A stretch of 64,000 nt of DNA, from assembly GCA_009846005.1 (NCBI GenBank), contig VXYL01000057.1:88391-152390 (forward strand), in the 5' to 3' direction. The DNA is from Gammaproteobacteria bacterium. Lineage in GTDB: Bacteria; Pseudomonadota; Gammaproteobacteria; Pseudomonadales; Azotimanducaceae. Position numbers and translations under genes: made by a program. Below are positions 15,944-24,373 of this stretch, piece by piece (the stretch's first letter is position 1; each line of letters starts with the position of its first letter). The notes under the pieces were generated by a model that was not told the DNA's origin, searched no databases, and saw only the letters and a list, made by a program, of their open reading frames with translations.

Positions 15944-17488
15944 CTACCAACCCGGCGCAGCCTCAAGAACCTGCGTCCCGGCTCTCACTTCGTCCTCGGC
16001 GCGATAATGGATGCCGCTCTCGAGAACGTCGTAGTAGCCCGAGGCAAGGTCGCTCAGGTCGACGCGCCGGTAGACACTCTCGCCGTTTATCTCGACGTGC
16101 ACGCGAACGACGATGTCCACGAGGTCGTAGCCGCTCGTATTGGAGACCTCGACAGCGACGTGGCCATCCTCGAAGACGGGCTTGGCCTTAAGGTAATTCC
16201 AAGGCGCATCCTCGACGTCGAGACTGACAAACGCGGTGCGGGCTGCCGTCCCCACATCGCCCGACGCCTGGCTTGCGGCTTCGAACAGGCGCTTGGCTTC
16301 CACGCGCTGACCGTCGGCCAACGCATAGCCGCCGAGCTTGAAGCTTGCAAAGGGCGTCGGGAGGAGGCTGTTGCTGGCCGCAAGGTCGGCGCGCGCCATG
16401 CGCCGGTTCCCCAAGGTGTCCCGTGACAGACCGCGACCGAGGTAGTGCCCGAAGTAGTCGGGATTCCGCTCGATGGCGTCATCGTACGACCGCACCGCTT
16501 CATCGTGCCGACCCTGGCTGGCGAGTATGTCCCCCCGAACGCCGTGGAAGAGCGACTCGCGCGGCTGCTGGCCGATCGCCTGGTCGATCAGGCGCAAGGC
16601 GCGGGGGGAGTTCGCCTCGATGTTCCGCCGCGCCTCGTCGGCTAGGTCGTACGCTCCCCGGTCTTCGAGTAGTGCCGCCATGTGCGCGCGGTAGCGGGAC
16701 TCGCCCAGCTCCCCGCCCGGCGGGAACTCCGCCAGCGCCGCGCGGTTGTTCGCGACCCGTTCGGGGGACGGCGGGTGGCTCGCGAACAGCCCCTGCAACC
16801 AATTGCTGTTCCGGCCCTCGGAAAGCGCGACGAACTTCTCCTGCAGCGTGACCGCTGCCGACGTGTCGTAGCCCGCCCCGTGCATGTACTTCATGCCGTG
16901 GTAGTCGGAGATGCGCTCCTGGTCGCGCCCGAACTTCTGCCCGGCGAGATGGAAACCGATACTCGTGGCACCGACAATCTTGCGGGCATGCTTCGAGTCG
17001 TCGGCCGCCAACGCCACGCCGAGCCCCGCCAAGCCGAATAGCAACCCCCGCTGGAGTCTCGTCGCTCCGTGTTTGGCGGCGGCGTGCACGACCTCATGAC
17101 CGAGGACCGCCGCCAGCTCGGCCTCGTTCTCCAGTTCAACTAGGAGGCCGCGATGGATGCCGATCTTGCCGCCGGGCAACGCCCAGGCGTTGGGCGTGCC
17201 GTCGTTGACCACGACGAATTCGTAGGGGAGATCTCGGTCGCTGAATTCGGCAACCCGCCAGCCCACGGAAGCGACGTACTCGGCAACGCCCGGGTCCACG
17301 TGGTACTGCCCGCCGGCCATCTGCTGATGGGGTCGATACTGGTTCTGACCGATGGAGATCTCGTCTGCCGTCGACAGCAGCGACAGCTCACGCTGGCCGG
17401 TCACCGGGTTGACGGCGCAACCCGCCGCCAGCAGGAAGAGAAGGAGCAGCGGCGTACCACGTGCACGACGTGCCGGCTTGCTGACCAA
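15944..17488 (-). CDS. M48 family metalloprotease lipoprotein with TPR domain (BepA-like)
   Basis: About 514 aa. The N-terminus LLLLFLLAAGC is a lipoprotein signal with lipid-modified Cys24. The zinc site is HEVVH at 131-135, with a third ligand Glu in RISDYHGMKY-type context downstream. Residues 280-400 contain TPR-like helices (HDEAVRSYDDAIERNPDYFGHYLGRG), as in the periplasmic chaperone/protease BepA, and a C-terminal beta domain follows. Role: quality control of outer-membrane proteins in the periplasm. No ATG fits; the best start is TTG at 17488, directly after a palindromic repeat and without a ribosome site, so the native 5' end may have been altered. It interrupts the opp operon, 13 bases before oppD. 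Confidence 0.85.
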   Translation of the reverse strand: MVSKPARRARGTPLLLLFLLAAGCAVNPVTGQRELSLLSTADEISIGQNQYRPHQQMAGGQYHVDPGVAEYVASVGWRVAEFSDRDLPYEFVVVNDGTPNAWALPGGKIGIHRGLLVELENEAELAAVLGHEVVHAAAKHGATRLQRGLLFGLAGLGVALAADDSKHARKIVGATSIGFHLAGQKFGRDQERISDYHGMKYMHGAGYDTSAAVTLQEKFVALSEGRNSNWLQGLFASHPPSPERVANNRAALAEFPPGGELGESRYRAHMAALLEDRGAYDLADEARRNIEANSPRALRLIDQAIGQQPRESLFHGVRGDILASQGRHDEAVRSYDDAIERNPDYFGHYLGRGLSRDTLGNRRMARADLAASNSLLPTPFASFKLGGYALADGQRVEAKRLFEAASQASGDVGTAARTAFVSLDVEDAPWNYLKAKPVFEDGHVAVEVSNTSGYDLVDIVVRVHVEINGESVYRRVDLSDLASGYYDVLESGIHYRAEDEVRAGTQVLEAAPGW

Positions 17489-17489
17489 C

Positions 17490-17514
17490 GGGACGGGACA
17501 AGCCCGTCCCCTAC
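17490..17514 (-). repeat. Palindromic repeat, A type, at the 5' end of the M48 gene
   Basis: Full A-type copy filling most of the 71 bases between the OppC-type permease and the M48 gene. It sits where a ribosome site for the M48 gene would be expected. Confidence 0.9.
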
Positions 17515-17559
17515 GGGTGTTCCCTACACGTCCGCGGCGGCGATCCGGATTGGCAACTC

Positions 17560-18948
17560 TCATTCCGTCGCCCGCATCCGCGCGTCCAGCGCATCGCGCA
17601 AGCCGTCGCCGAGCAGGTTGAAGGCAAGCACCGTGATGCTGATGAACGCCGCCGGCGCGATCAGTTCGTGGGGCGTCGTCAGCATGGTCTTCAAACCCTC
17701 GTTGCACATGCTGCCCCAGGACGGGGTCGGGGGTGCGACGCCCATCCCGATGAACGACAGGAACGCCTCCGTGAAGATCGCGCTCGGCACGGCGAAGGTC
17801 AGGGTTACCAGGATCACCCCCATGGTGTTCGGGATCATGTGGCGCAGGACCAGGTAGTTGGTCTTGGCACCGAGCAGGCGCGACGCGCCGATGTAGCCCT
17901 CCTCCCGGATCTGCAGGATCTGACCGCGGACGAGGCGCGCCGCCGCGGGCCAGCTTAGGAGCACCATGGCCACGAGCATCGGTCCGATGCCGCTGTCGCC
18001 GGATTCCACGTTGAAGAGGATCCTGAGAAGGATCATGAAGAGCAGGAAGGGGAGCGCCACGACGAAGTCGGCGAAGCGCATCAGCACCTGGTCGGCCCTG
18101 CCGCCCATGAAGCCTGCAGCGCTGCCGTAGAGGATGCCGATGATGACGAAGAAGAACGGCGCCACGATGCCGATGAAGAGCGAGACCCGGGCGCCGTGCA
18201 TCAGCCGCGCAAGCATGTCCCGGCCCAGGTAGTCCGTCCCCAAGGGGTGGAACGCCATTTTGACCGTGTCCCCGGCGCTTACGTCCGTGGCGTTCTCGAT
18301 CAAACCCTTGGCCGCTGCTTCCCTGGCCGTGATGACCCGGGTCACGTCTGCCGTGACCGTGGTGTAGCTCGCGGACTCGCGACCACTGCCGTCCAACGCG
18401 ACCACGGAATAGAAATAGGTCTCTGCCTTGAGGTCCAGCCGATCCTCGAAGCTCACGTTCGCCGGACTCAGGATCTCGGCGATGGGAAGGCCCAAGGCGC
18501 CGTCCGGCTCGGGATCGAATCTGTTGCGATATACGCGGTAGCCTCCCGCGCCTGCCACGGGGTCCCAATGGAGCCTGACCGCGTTGGTCGTCGGCTGGTC
18601 GGCCACGGTAACCGTCGCCGGTGCGACCGGCACGCCGCTGCCTTCGATGGGCGTCGCTGAGACCCCGCGCCAGGGCCTGTAGTCCTCCGCGACAGTGGCG
18701 GTGCGGTCCGCGCCGGGCGGCACGCTGATCTGGTCGAGATCCTGGGCGGCCGGATCAACCGTCCATACGAACGGCCCGAGCACGGTGAAGACCAGAAGGG
18801 CAACCACCAAGTAGAGGGAGATCAAGGCGCGGCGGTTGGCCTTTAGGCGAATCCAGGCATCCTGCCAGTACGACAGGGACGGCCGGGAGACGGTTTCCAC
18901 CTCCCGTTCGACCCGAACCCTTTCCCAGGACAGCGTTCCTTCGGCCAT
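17560..18948 (-). CDS. Peptide ABC transporter permease (OppC type) with inserted fibronectin-III-like domain
   Basis: 462 aa, about 160 more than usual for OppC/DppC. TM1 is at about 41-63. The following periplasmic loop contains residues about 108-203 with FN3 features: PVAPATVTVADQPTTNAV, RLHWDPVAGAGGYRVYRN, ETYFYSVVALDGSG. The normal permease resumes at HPLGTDYLGRD (234-244), followed by five helices and the EAA-type loop (GASRLLGAKTNYLVLRH). It forms the inner-membrane channel with the OppB-type subunit. The ATG start is four bases after the end of the OppB gene. The domain probably faces the binding protein in the periplasm. Confidence 0.9.
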   Translation of the reverse strand: MAEGTLSWERVRVEREVETVSRPSLSYWQDAWIRLKANRRALISLYLVVALLVFTVLGPFVWTVDPAAQDLDQISVPPGADRTATVAEDYRPWRGVSATPIEGSGVPVAPATVTVADQPTTNAVRLHWDPVAGAGGYRVYRNRFDPEPDGALGLPIAEILSPANVSFEDRLDLKAETYFYSVVALDGSGRESASYTTVTADVTRVITAREAAAKGLIENATDVSAGDTVKMAFHPLGTDYLGRDMLARLMHGARVSLFIGIVAPFFFVIIGILYGSAAGFMGGRADQVLMRFADFVVALPFLLFMILLRILFNVESGDSGIGPMLVAMVLLSWPAAARLVRGQILQIREEGYIGASRLLGAKTNYLVLRHMIPNTMGVILVTLTFAVPSAIFTEAFLSFIGMGVAPPTPSWGSMCNEGLKTMLTTPHELIAPAAFISITVLAFNLLGDGLRDALDARMRATE

Positions 18949-18951
18949 CGC

Positions 18952-19884
18952 CTACTCCAGCCGGACCCGGGGGTCGACGAAGCCGTAGATCACGTCCACG
19001 ACGATCACCATGAACACGAGGAACGCACCGTAGAACACCGTCGTGCCCATGATCACGGTGTAGTCCGACTGCTGGACCGCCTGGACGAAGTAGCGCCCGA
19101 GCCCCGGAATCGCGAACACCAGTTCCACCACGAAGCCGCCCGTCGTGATGGCGGCGATGGACGGGCCCAGCACGGTGATGACCGGCAGGATGGCGTTGCG
19201 CAACTGGTGCTTGCGCAGGATGCGGGTCACCGGCAGGCCCTTGGAACGGGCGGTGCGGATGAAGTCCGAGTTGGCGATCTCGAGCATCGACGAGCGCATG
19301 AGGCGCGTCAGGAAGGCCATCGTCCCGAGGCCGAGCACCATCGACGGCACGATCATGTGCTGCACGGTTCCCCAGCCGGCGACCGGGAACAGCGTGAAGC
19401 CGAGCCAGTCGTTGATCTCCACGACGCTCAACTGCCCGAGCGCGGCGAACACGAACCCCGGCACAGAGATACCCAGAATCACCAGGAACATGATCACGAT
19501 ATCCGGCATCCGGTTGCGGTACAGCGCGGTCAGGGCCCCCCAGAGAATGCCGCCGAACGCAGCGAACACGATGGCGAGGATGCCGAGCGTCGCGGAGACC
19601 TTGAAGTGCTCGCGGATGATGTCGTTCACCTCGCGGTTCTGCTGGGTGAAGGAGATGCCGAAGTCGCCGCTCGCCATGTTCTTTAGATAGATCCAATACT
19701 GCGCCGCGATGGGCTTGTCGAGGCCGTAGCGGGCCTCCAGGTTGGCGCGGATCTCCGGGAGCACGGCTTTGTCGTTCATCAGCGGATCGCCCGGCACGCC
19801 GTGCATGGCGAAGAACGTCGCCGTGGCGATGAACCAGACCGTGACGATGCCCTGGATCAGCCGTTTGATCGTGTAGAGGAACAT
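18952..19884 (-). CDS. Peptide ABC transporter permease (OppB/DppB type)
   Basis: 310 aa, normal length. The N-terminal helix with YTIKRLIQGIVTVWFIATATFF and GVPGDPL is typical, and the EAA loop is RTARSKGLPVTRILRKHQLRNAILP. Six helices are expected. ATG start at 19884. The next gene (OppC type) begins almost at its stop. Between it and the substrate-binding gene upstream lie 168 bases with palindromic repeats. Confidence 0.92.
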   Translation of the reverse strand: MFLYTIKRLIQGIVTVWFIATATFFAMHGVPGDPLMNDKAVLPEIRANLEARYGLDKPIAAQYWIYLKNMASGDFGISFTQQNREVNDIIREHFKVSATLGILAIVFAAFGGILWGALTALYRNRMPDIVIMFLVILGISVPGFVFAALGQLSVVEINDWLGFTLFPVAGWGTVQHMIVPSMVLGLGTMAFLTRLMRSSMLEIANSDFIRTARSKGLPVTRILRKHQLRNAILPVITVLGPSIAAITTGGFVVELVFAIPGLGRYFVQAVQQSDYTVIMGTTVFYGAFLVFMVIVVDVIYGFVDPRVRLE

Positions 19885-19904
19885 CTAGAGGGCAATCCCC
19901 GGCC

Positions 19905-19929
19905 GTAGGGGACGGGCTTGTCCCGTCCC
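19905..19929 (+). repeat. Palindromic repeat, A type
   Basis: Complete copy between the OppB-type and binding-protein genes, 20 bases upstream of the OppB start codon. Confidence 0.9.
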
Positions 19930-19957
19930 GCCCGAACACCGGAAGGCACGTCCGACC

Positions 19958-20023
19958 CGGGCGACGGAGTGCCCTAACGGGCGCGGTCGCGTCGAGCGGG
20001 CGACGACAAGCGTCGCCCCTACG
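19958..20023 (-). repeat. B-type repeats: long-loop copy next to a short copy
   Basis: A B-long element (GGGCGAC, loop with GTGCCCTAACGGGCGCG, GTCGC) runs into a short B copy at 19996-20023 (GCGGGCGACGACAAG, then CGTCGCCCCTACG). Confidence 0.75.
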
Positions 20024-20052
20024 AAACCAGGATGGGCATGCGTCAACAACAC

Positions 20053-21756
20053 TTACTCGATCCAGGCGCCGGTGTAGTCGGGATCCGTTCCCACGGCGCG
20101 TCGCACGATCCCTTTGAGTCTCGGATGCGAGACGTAGACCGAACCGCGTTCGTAGTTGACCACGATCGCCGCCTCGTCGTAGAGGATCTGTTGCACCTGG
20201 GCCATGGCGTCCATCCGCGTCTTGGGGTCCGACGAGGAACGCGCCACATCCACCGCCTCGTCCAATTCGGGATTGTCGAAGCGCCCGCGGTTGTTCTCGT
20301 TCCAGGACGCGAAGAGATCGGCGAACGTCATGGGATCGTCGTAGTCGGGCCCCCAGCCGGCCATCACCAGGTCGAAATCCCCGGCGGTCATCTTGGCGAG
20401 GCGCTGCTTGAAGATCTGCGCGTCGATCTTGATGTCGATGCCGAGCTTCTGCTTGTAGAGGTTCTGGTAGTACTCCGCCTGCTTCTTGGCGGTGGGGCTG
20501 TCGCCGATCAGCATGACCAGCGTGGGCGGTCCGTCGAGGCCGAGTTCATCGATCGCCAATGCAAGATGGCGCCGCCCGGCCTCGTCGTCCGGTGGCGGGT
20601 CCGCGAGCGGATACTCTTGGCGGAAGTAGCCGTCGACGCCCTTCAGCCACACCGGGAACAGGGACGCGCCCGGCAGGTTCCCGGGCAGCTTGATGATCCG
20701 GTAGACCAGCTCCGGGGAGTCGTTGACCGCCTGGATGGCCTTGCGCAGGTGGTAGTTGCGGGTCAGGCGATCCTCACGGTGGTTGAACTCCATGAAGAAC
20801 ACCGCGCCATCGCTGAACCGCTTGATCTTCCAACGCCGCTGCAGGGCATCGTCGAGGTTCTCCGCCACCAGCCCCGCCAGCGCGGTCTTGTTGTCCTTGA
20901 ACAGGTTGATGATCGCGTTGGAGTCCGTCGTGAAATAGGCGTAGTCGATGGCGTTCAGGCGGATGCGCTCGGCGTCCCAGTATTGCGGGTTCTTCTCCAG
21001 CCGAATGCTCGCGCCATGGACCCAACTGGCGATCGTGAACGGACCGTTGTAGAGCAGGTCCTCGGCGTCGGCGGCATAGCGCCCCTCCCGGGACTCGTAG
21101 AACGTCTCGTTGATCGGGTTGTAGGTCGCGAACGCCACCAGCTTGTCGAAATAGGGGACGGGGCGTTCCAGGTGAACCTCGAGCGTCCGGTCGTCAACGG
21201 CGTAAACACCGAGCTCTTCCAACGGCATCTCGCCCCGGTTCACCGCTTCCGCATTCTTCAGGCCGTAAAGGATGAAGGCGTACTCCGAGGCGTTGCGCGG
21301 ATCCAGAACCTTGCGCCACGAGAAAACGAAGTCGTGCGCGGTAATCGGTTCCCCGTTGCTCCAGCGGGCTTCGGGACGAAGCCAGAAGGTCGCCGTGGTG
21401 TCGCCGATCTCCCAATCCTGCGCGACGCCCCCGACCAGGCGGTTCTCGGCGTTGTAACGCAACAGGCCTTCCATGGTGTGTCCGAGGATGTTGAAGCTCA
21501 CCGCGTCGGTGCCGCGGGTGGAATCGAGCTGCGGGGGTTCGCCACCCAGCGACAGGGTGATCGTCCCGGTCGCGGGATCCACCGCCTCGCCCGCGCCGCC
21601 CTCGTTCCACTGCGCCAACAGCCAGAGCAGTACGCCGAGCGCCGCGACGCCGATGCCGCCGAGATAGAGAACCTGACCGAGAGAGCGGAGATCGAGACCG
21701 GTGCCCGCCACGCCCTCGGGAACGGTCGGACTTGGGGTATCGGCGATCTCGCTCAC
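20053..21756 (-). CDS. Peptide ABC transporter substrate-binding protein (OppA-like), membrane-anchored
   Basis: 567 aa SBP family 5 protein. Signatures include DSTRGTDAVSFNILGHTMEGLLRYN, YNGPFTIASWVHG and MAGWGPDYDDPMTF. Instead of a cleavable or lipoprotein signal, residues about 28-50 (VLYLGGIGVAALGVLLWLLAQ) form a single membrane helix after a 27-residue cytoplasmic tail, so it is probably tethered to the inner membrane. It captures oligopeptides in the periplasm for the two permeases. GTG start at 21756, 14 bases after the VWA gene. Confidence 0.92.
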   Translation of the reverse strand: MSEIADTPSPTVPEGVAGTGLDLRSLGQVLYLGGIGVAALGVLLWLLAQWNEGGAGEAVDPATGTITLSLGGEPPQLDSTRGTDAVSFNILGHTMEGLLRYNAENRLVGGVAQDWEIGDTTATFWLRPEARWSNGEPITAHDFVFSWRKVLDPRNASEYAFILYGLKNAEAVNRGEMPLEELGVYAVDDRTLEVHLERPVPYFDKLVAFATYNPINETFYESREGRYAADAEDLLYNGPFTIASWVHGASIRLEKNPQYWDAERIRLNAIDYAYFTTDSNAIINLFKDNKTALAGLVAENLDDALQRRWKIKRFSDGAVFFMEFNHREDRLTRNYHLRKAIQAVNDSPELVYRIIKLPGNLPGASLFPVWLKGVDGYFRQEYPLADPPPDDEAGRRHLALAIDELGLDGPPTLVMLIGDSPTAKKQAEYYQNLYKQKLGIDIKIDAQIFKQRLAKMTAGDFDLVMAGWGPDYDDPMTFADLFASWNENNRGRFDNPELDEAVDVARSSSDPKTRMDAMAQVQQILYDEAAIVVNYERGSVYVSHPRLKGIVRRAVGTDPDYTGAWIE

Positions 21757-21770
21757 GATGAGGCCCGTTG

Positions 21771-23240
21771 CTACGCAACCATGCGCAACAGGTTACCGAC
21801 GATGCGGTTCAGATGCATGAGCGAGTTGCACTCCTCCGCCTGGTGCACGTAGGCCGAGTACTTGCGCATCTCGGCATCGCCGACGTTCCAAGTGTTGCGT
21901 GATTCCGGGTTCAGCCAGATGACGCGCTTCGACCGATCATACATCTCCTTCAGGATGTCCGTTCGCGGGTCGCCGTAGTTGTTGCGCGCATCGCCCAGGA
22001 TGATGATCGTGGTGCGGTTGTCCACCTCGTCCATGCAGAGCTTGCGGAAGTCCTGGAAGGCCTGGCCGTAGTCCGTGGACCCGCCCGAGTAGTCGCGCAG
22101 CGTCTTGGCGATGGCATCCTCGATCTTGTTGCGCTCGAACAGTTCCGTGACCTCCGCCAAGTCCGACGAAAACGCGAACGAGCGCACCTTGGGCATCACT
22201 TCGTCCAGGCTGTAGAGGAACATCAGCATGAACCGGGCGTAGGCGGCGACCGACCCCGACACGTCGCAGATGGCGAACACCTTGGGCCGGTCCACCTTCA
22301 CCGATTTCCAGTGCAGATCGAAAATCGAGCCGTCGTAGCTCATGTTGTGGCGCAGTGTGCGCGACACGTGCAATTGGCCGCGCTTGAACACCTTGCGGCG
22401 CCGGGAATGCAACGCGGCGAGCTTCTTGGCCATGCGCAGCACGATCTCCTGAATCAGCCGGAAGTTGCGGTGCTCGACGTTGGAGAGTTTGACCTTCTGC
22501 AGAAGGTCTTCGCGCAATCGGCGGCCGGTGACATCGGCGTGGAGGAGGAACTGCCGCTCGACGTAGTCGCGCACCAGTTCCCGAAGCCAGTCCCGGCGGC
22601 GTCTCAACTCCTGGGCGAGGCGGCGCTCCGGGATGTGCGGGCTAGCCCGCAGCTCGCCGATCTCCGCCACGAGACCGGCGAGCCCCATGGCGTCCATGAT
22701 CTTGCGGGTGTACAGGCCCTTCTGGGTGAACACCTGGATCTGGGTGAGATCAGCCTCTTCGGCTGCTTCTGCCATCCGCACCGTGAGGTCGGTAGTGCCC
22801 TCCTGCATGAGCAAACGTGCTAGCGCGGAACGCGGTTCGGCCATGGCACCGGGTCCGAGGTCTTCCTCCTCCTCTTCTTCCACGGCCGCGTACTTGCTCT
22901 TCTTGCCTTTGCTGCCCGAGCCCTTGCCGCCCCCGAGACCCTCACCCTGGCCTTGGCCTTCGCCGCCAGCCTCGCCATCTTCGCCGTCACTGTCGCCTTC
23001 CACGGCAACGGTCTGACCCGCCACGTCCTCGAACGAGAAGAACTGGTCGAAGGTGGTGTCGAAGGTCTCCTTCTCGTCGGCGGTCTTGGGCAGCACCAGC
23101 GCCAGCGAATCCTTCAGGAAGGCCCGGTCTCGGTAGCCGACCAGCTCCACGGCATTCATGGCGTCGAGGGTCTCCGCCGGGGAGATGCGCACCTCGGCGT
23201 TGCGCAGCGCGGCGATGAAGTGGGTCAGCGTGCGGTCCAT
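21771..23240 (-). CDS. VWA domain-containing protein (CoxE-like)
   Basis: 489 aa. The metal-ion-dependent adhesion site D-x-S-x-S is in CDVSGSVAAYARF, and the second Asp is in TIIILGDARNNYGD. Around residues 75-135 lies a Gly/Lys-rich and acidic linker (GEGQGQGEGLGGGKGSG, EEEEEEDLGPGAM). It is the usual partner of the MoxR AAA+ ATPase encoded directly upstream, together forming a chaperone-like assembly or metal-insertion system. In CoxE-containing clusters such pairs mature molybdenum hydroxylases, and an orphan Mo hydroxylase subunit occurs 9 kb away, but a link is speculative. ATG start. Confidence 0.88.
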   Translation of the reverse strand: MDRTLTHFIAALRNAEVRISPAETLDAMNAVELVGYRDRAFLKDSLALVLPKTADEKETFDTTFDQFFSFEDVAGQTVAVEGDSDGEDGEAGGEGQGQGEGLGGGKGSGSKGKKSKYAAVEEEEEEDLGPGAMAEPRSALARLLMQEGTTDLTVRMAEAAEEADLTQIQVFTQKGLYTRKIMDAMGLAGLVAEIGELRASPHIPERRLAQELRRRRDWLRELVRDYVERQFLLHADVTGRRLREDLLQKVKLSNVEHRNFRLIQEIVLRMAKKLAALHSRRRKVFKRGQLHVSRTLRHNMSYDGSIFDLHWKSVKVDRPKVFAICDVSGSVAAYARFMLMFLYSLDEVMPKVRSFAFSSDLAEVTELFERNKIEDAIAKTLRDYSGGSTDYGQAFQDFRKLCMDEVDNRTTIIILGDARNNYGDPRTDILKEMYDRSKRVIWLNPESRNTWNVGDAEMRKYSAYVHQAEECNSLMHLNRIVGNLLRMVA

Positions 23241-23282
23241 CGAGGACCACCTTAACGACTGTGCGCGATGGTGGCGAGCGCG

Positions 23283-24251
23283 TTACGGGCGTGCCTTCGG
23301 ACCGACTCCGTCCGCCCGAACAGCCTTGTTGGTCAGCGTCGCGATCTCCGCATCCACGTTCTCGATGTCCTCCTGGAACTTGAGGATCACGTTCAGGGTG
23401 TCGCGGACTAGATCGGGGTCGAGGCTCTCGGTGTGCAGAAGTAGCAGCGTACGCGCCCAGTCGATGGTCTCGGAGATCGCGGGCACCTTCTTGAGATCGA
23501 GGTCGCGCAGATCCTGGATGAAGGTGACCAGTTGGCGGCGCAGTTCGGGGGGGATGTCAGGCACCCGGGCATGGATGATGCGTTGCTCGAGATCGGCGTC
23601 GGGGAACGGGATGTAGAGATGGAGGCAGCGGCGCTTCAGGGCGTCGGAGATCTCCCGAGTGTTGTTACTGGTCAGGAAGACGATGGGCGGCTCCCGGTGC
23701 GCCTTGACCGTACCGATCTCGGGAATGGACACCTGGAAGTCGGAGAGGATCTCGAGCAGCAGCGACTCGAACTCGTGGTCTGACTTGTCCACCTCGTCGA
23801 GCAGGAGAACGCAGCCGTCCTCCTCGCGCAGGGCCTTGAGCAGCGGCCGGGGTTCCAGGAACTCCTCCGAGAAGAAGATGTCGCCGAACTCGTGCAGGCG
23901 GGTTACCGACTCCGCGAACCCCTGGGCCCCTTGAAGCACTTCGTCCAGTGTTTCCTTCAGAACCTGGGTGTAGAGGAGTTGCTTGCCGTACTTCCACTCG
24001 TAGATGGCCTTCGCCTCGTCGAGGCCTTCGTAGCACTGCAGGCGGATGAGCGGCAGCGCGAACATCTCGGCGGTGGTCTTGGCGAGTTCCGTCTTGCCAA
24101 CTCCCGGCGGGCCTTCGATGAGCACCGGCTTGCGGAGGTGGAATGCCAAGTAGACGGCGGTTGCGATCTGGTTGCTGCAGATATAGCGGTGCGCCTCGAA
24201 GCTGTCCTTCAAGGAATCCACCGACTCCGCCAACTGCTCGATATCCGCCAC
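23283..24251 (-). CDS. MoxR-family AAA+ ATPase
   Basis: 322 aa. Walker A is GPPGVGKTE at about 47-55 and Walker B is VLLLDEVDKSD, with sensor VFLTSNNTREISDALKRRCLH. It acts with VWA proteins in the assembly of enzyme complexes. It is the first gene of the leftward run MoxR, VWA, OppA, OppB, OppC, M48, OppD. GTG start at 24251. 122 bases separate it from the divergent CoA-transferase gene and should hold both promoters. Confidence 0.93.
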   Translation of the reverse strand: MADIEQLAESVDSLKDSFEAHRYICSNQIATAVYLAFHLRKPVLIEGPPGVGKTELAKTTAEMFALPLIRLQCYEGLDEAKAIYEWKYGKQLLYTQVLKETLDEVLQGAQGFAESVTRLHEFGDIFFSEEFLEPRPLLKALREEDGCVLLLDEVDKSDHEFESLLLEILSDFQVSIPEIGTVKAHREPPIVFLTSNNTREISDALKRRCLHLYIPFPDADLEQRIIHARVPDIPPELRRQLVTFIQDLRDLDLKKVPAISETIDWARTLLLLHTESLDPDLVRDTLNVILKFQEDIENVDAEIATLTNKAVRADGVGPKARP

Positions 24252-24373
24252 GAGTCCTCCGAACGCCGCCGCGACTTCGAACGGCGCAAAAGCAGGCCAT
24301 TATAGCGTCCACTTCTCTGCCAACGTTTCTGCAGAAACCCGCGGTTTGCCGCGCGGGGCCGGTGCGGGCGAAA

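Noticed and set aside
17489-18568. Upstream extension of the M48 protease frame by about 360 codons.
   Set aside because: This part runs antiparallel in frame to the OppC-type gene's coding region and is Arg/Gly/His-rich without structure; the lipoprotein signal shows the protein starts near 17488.
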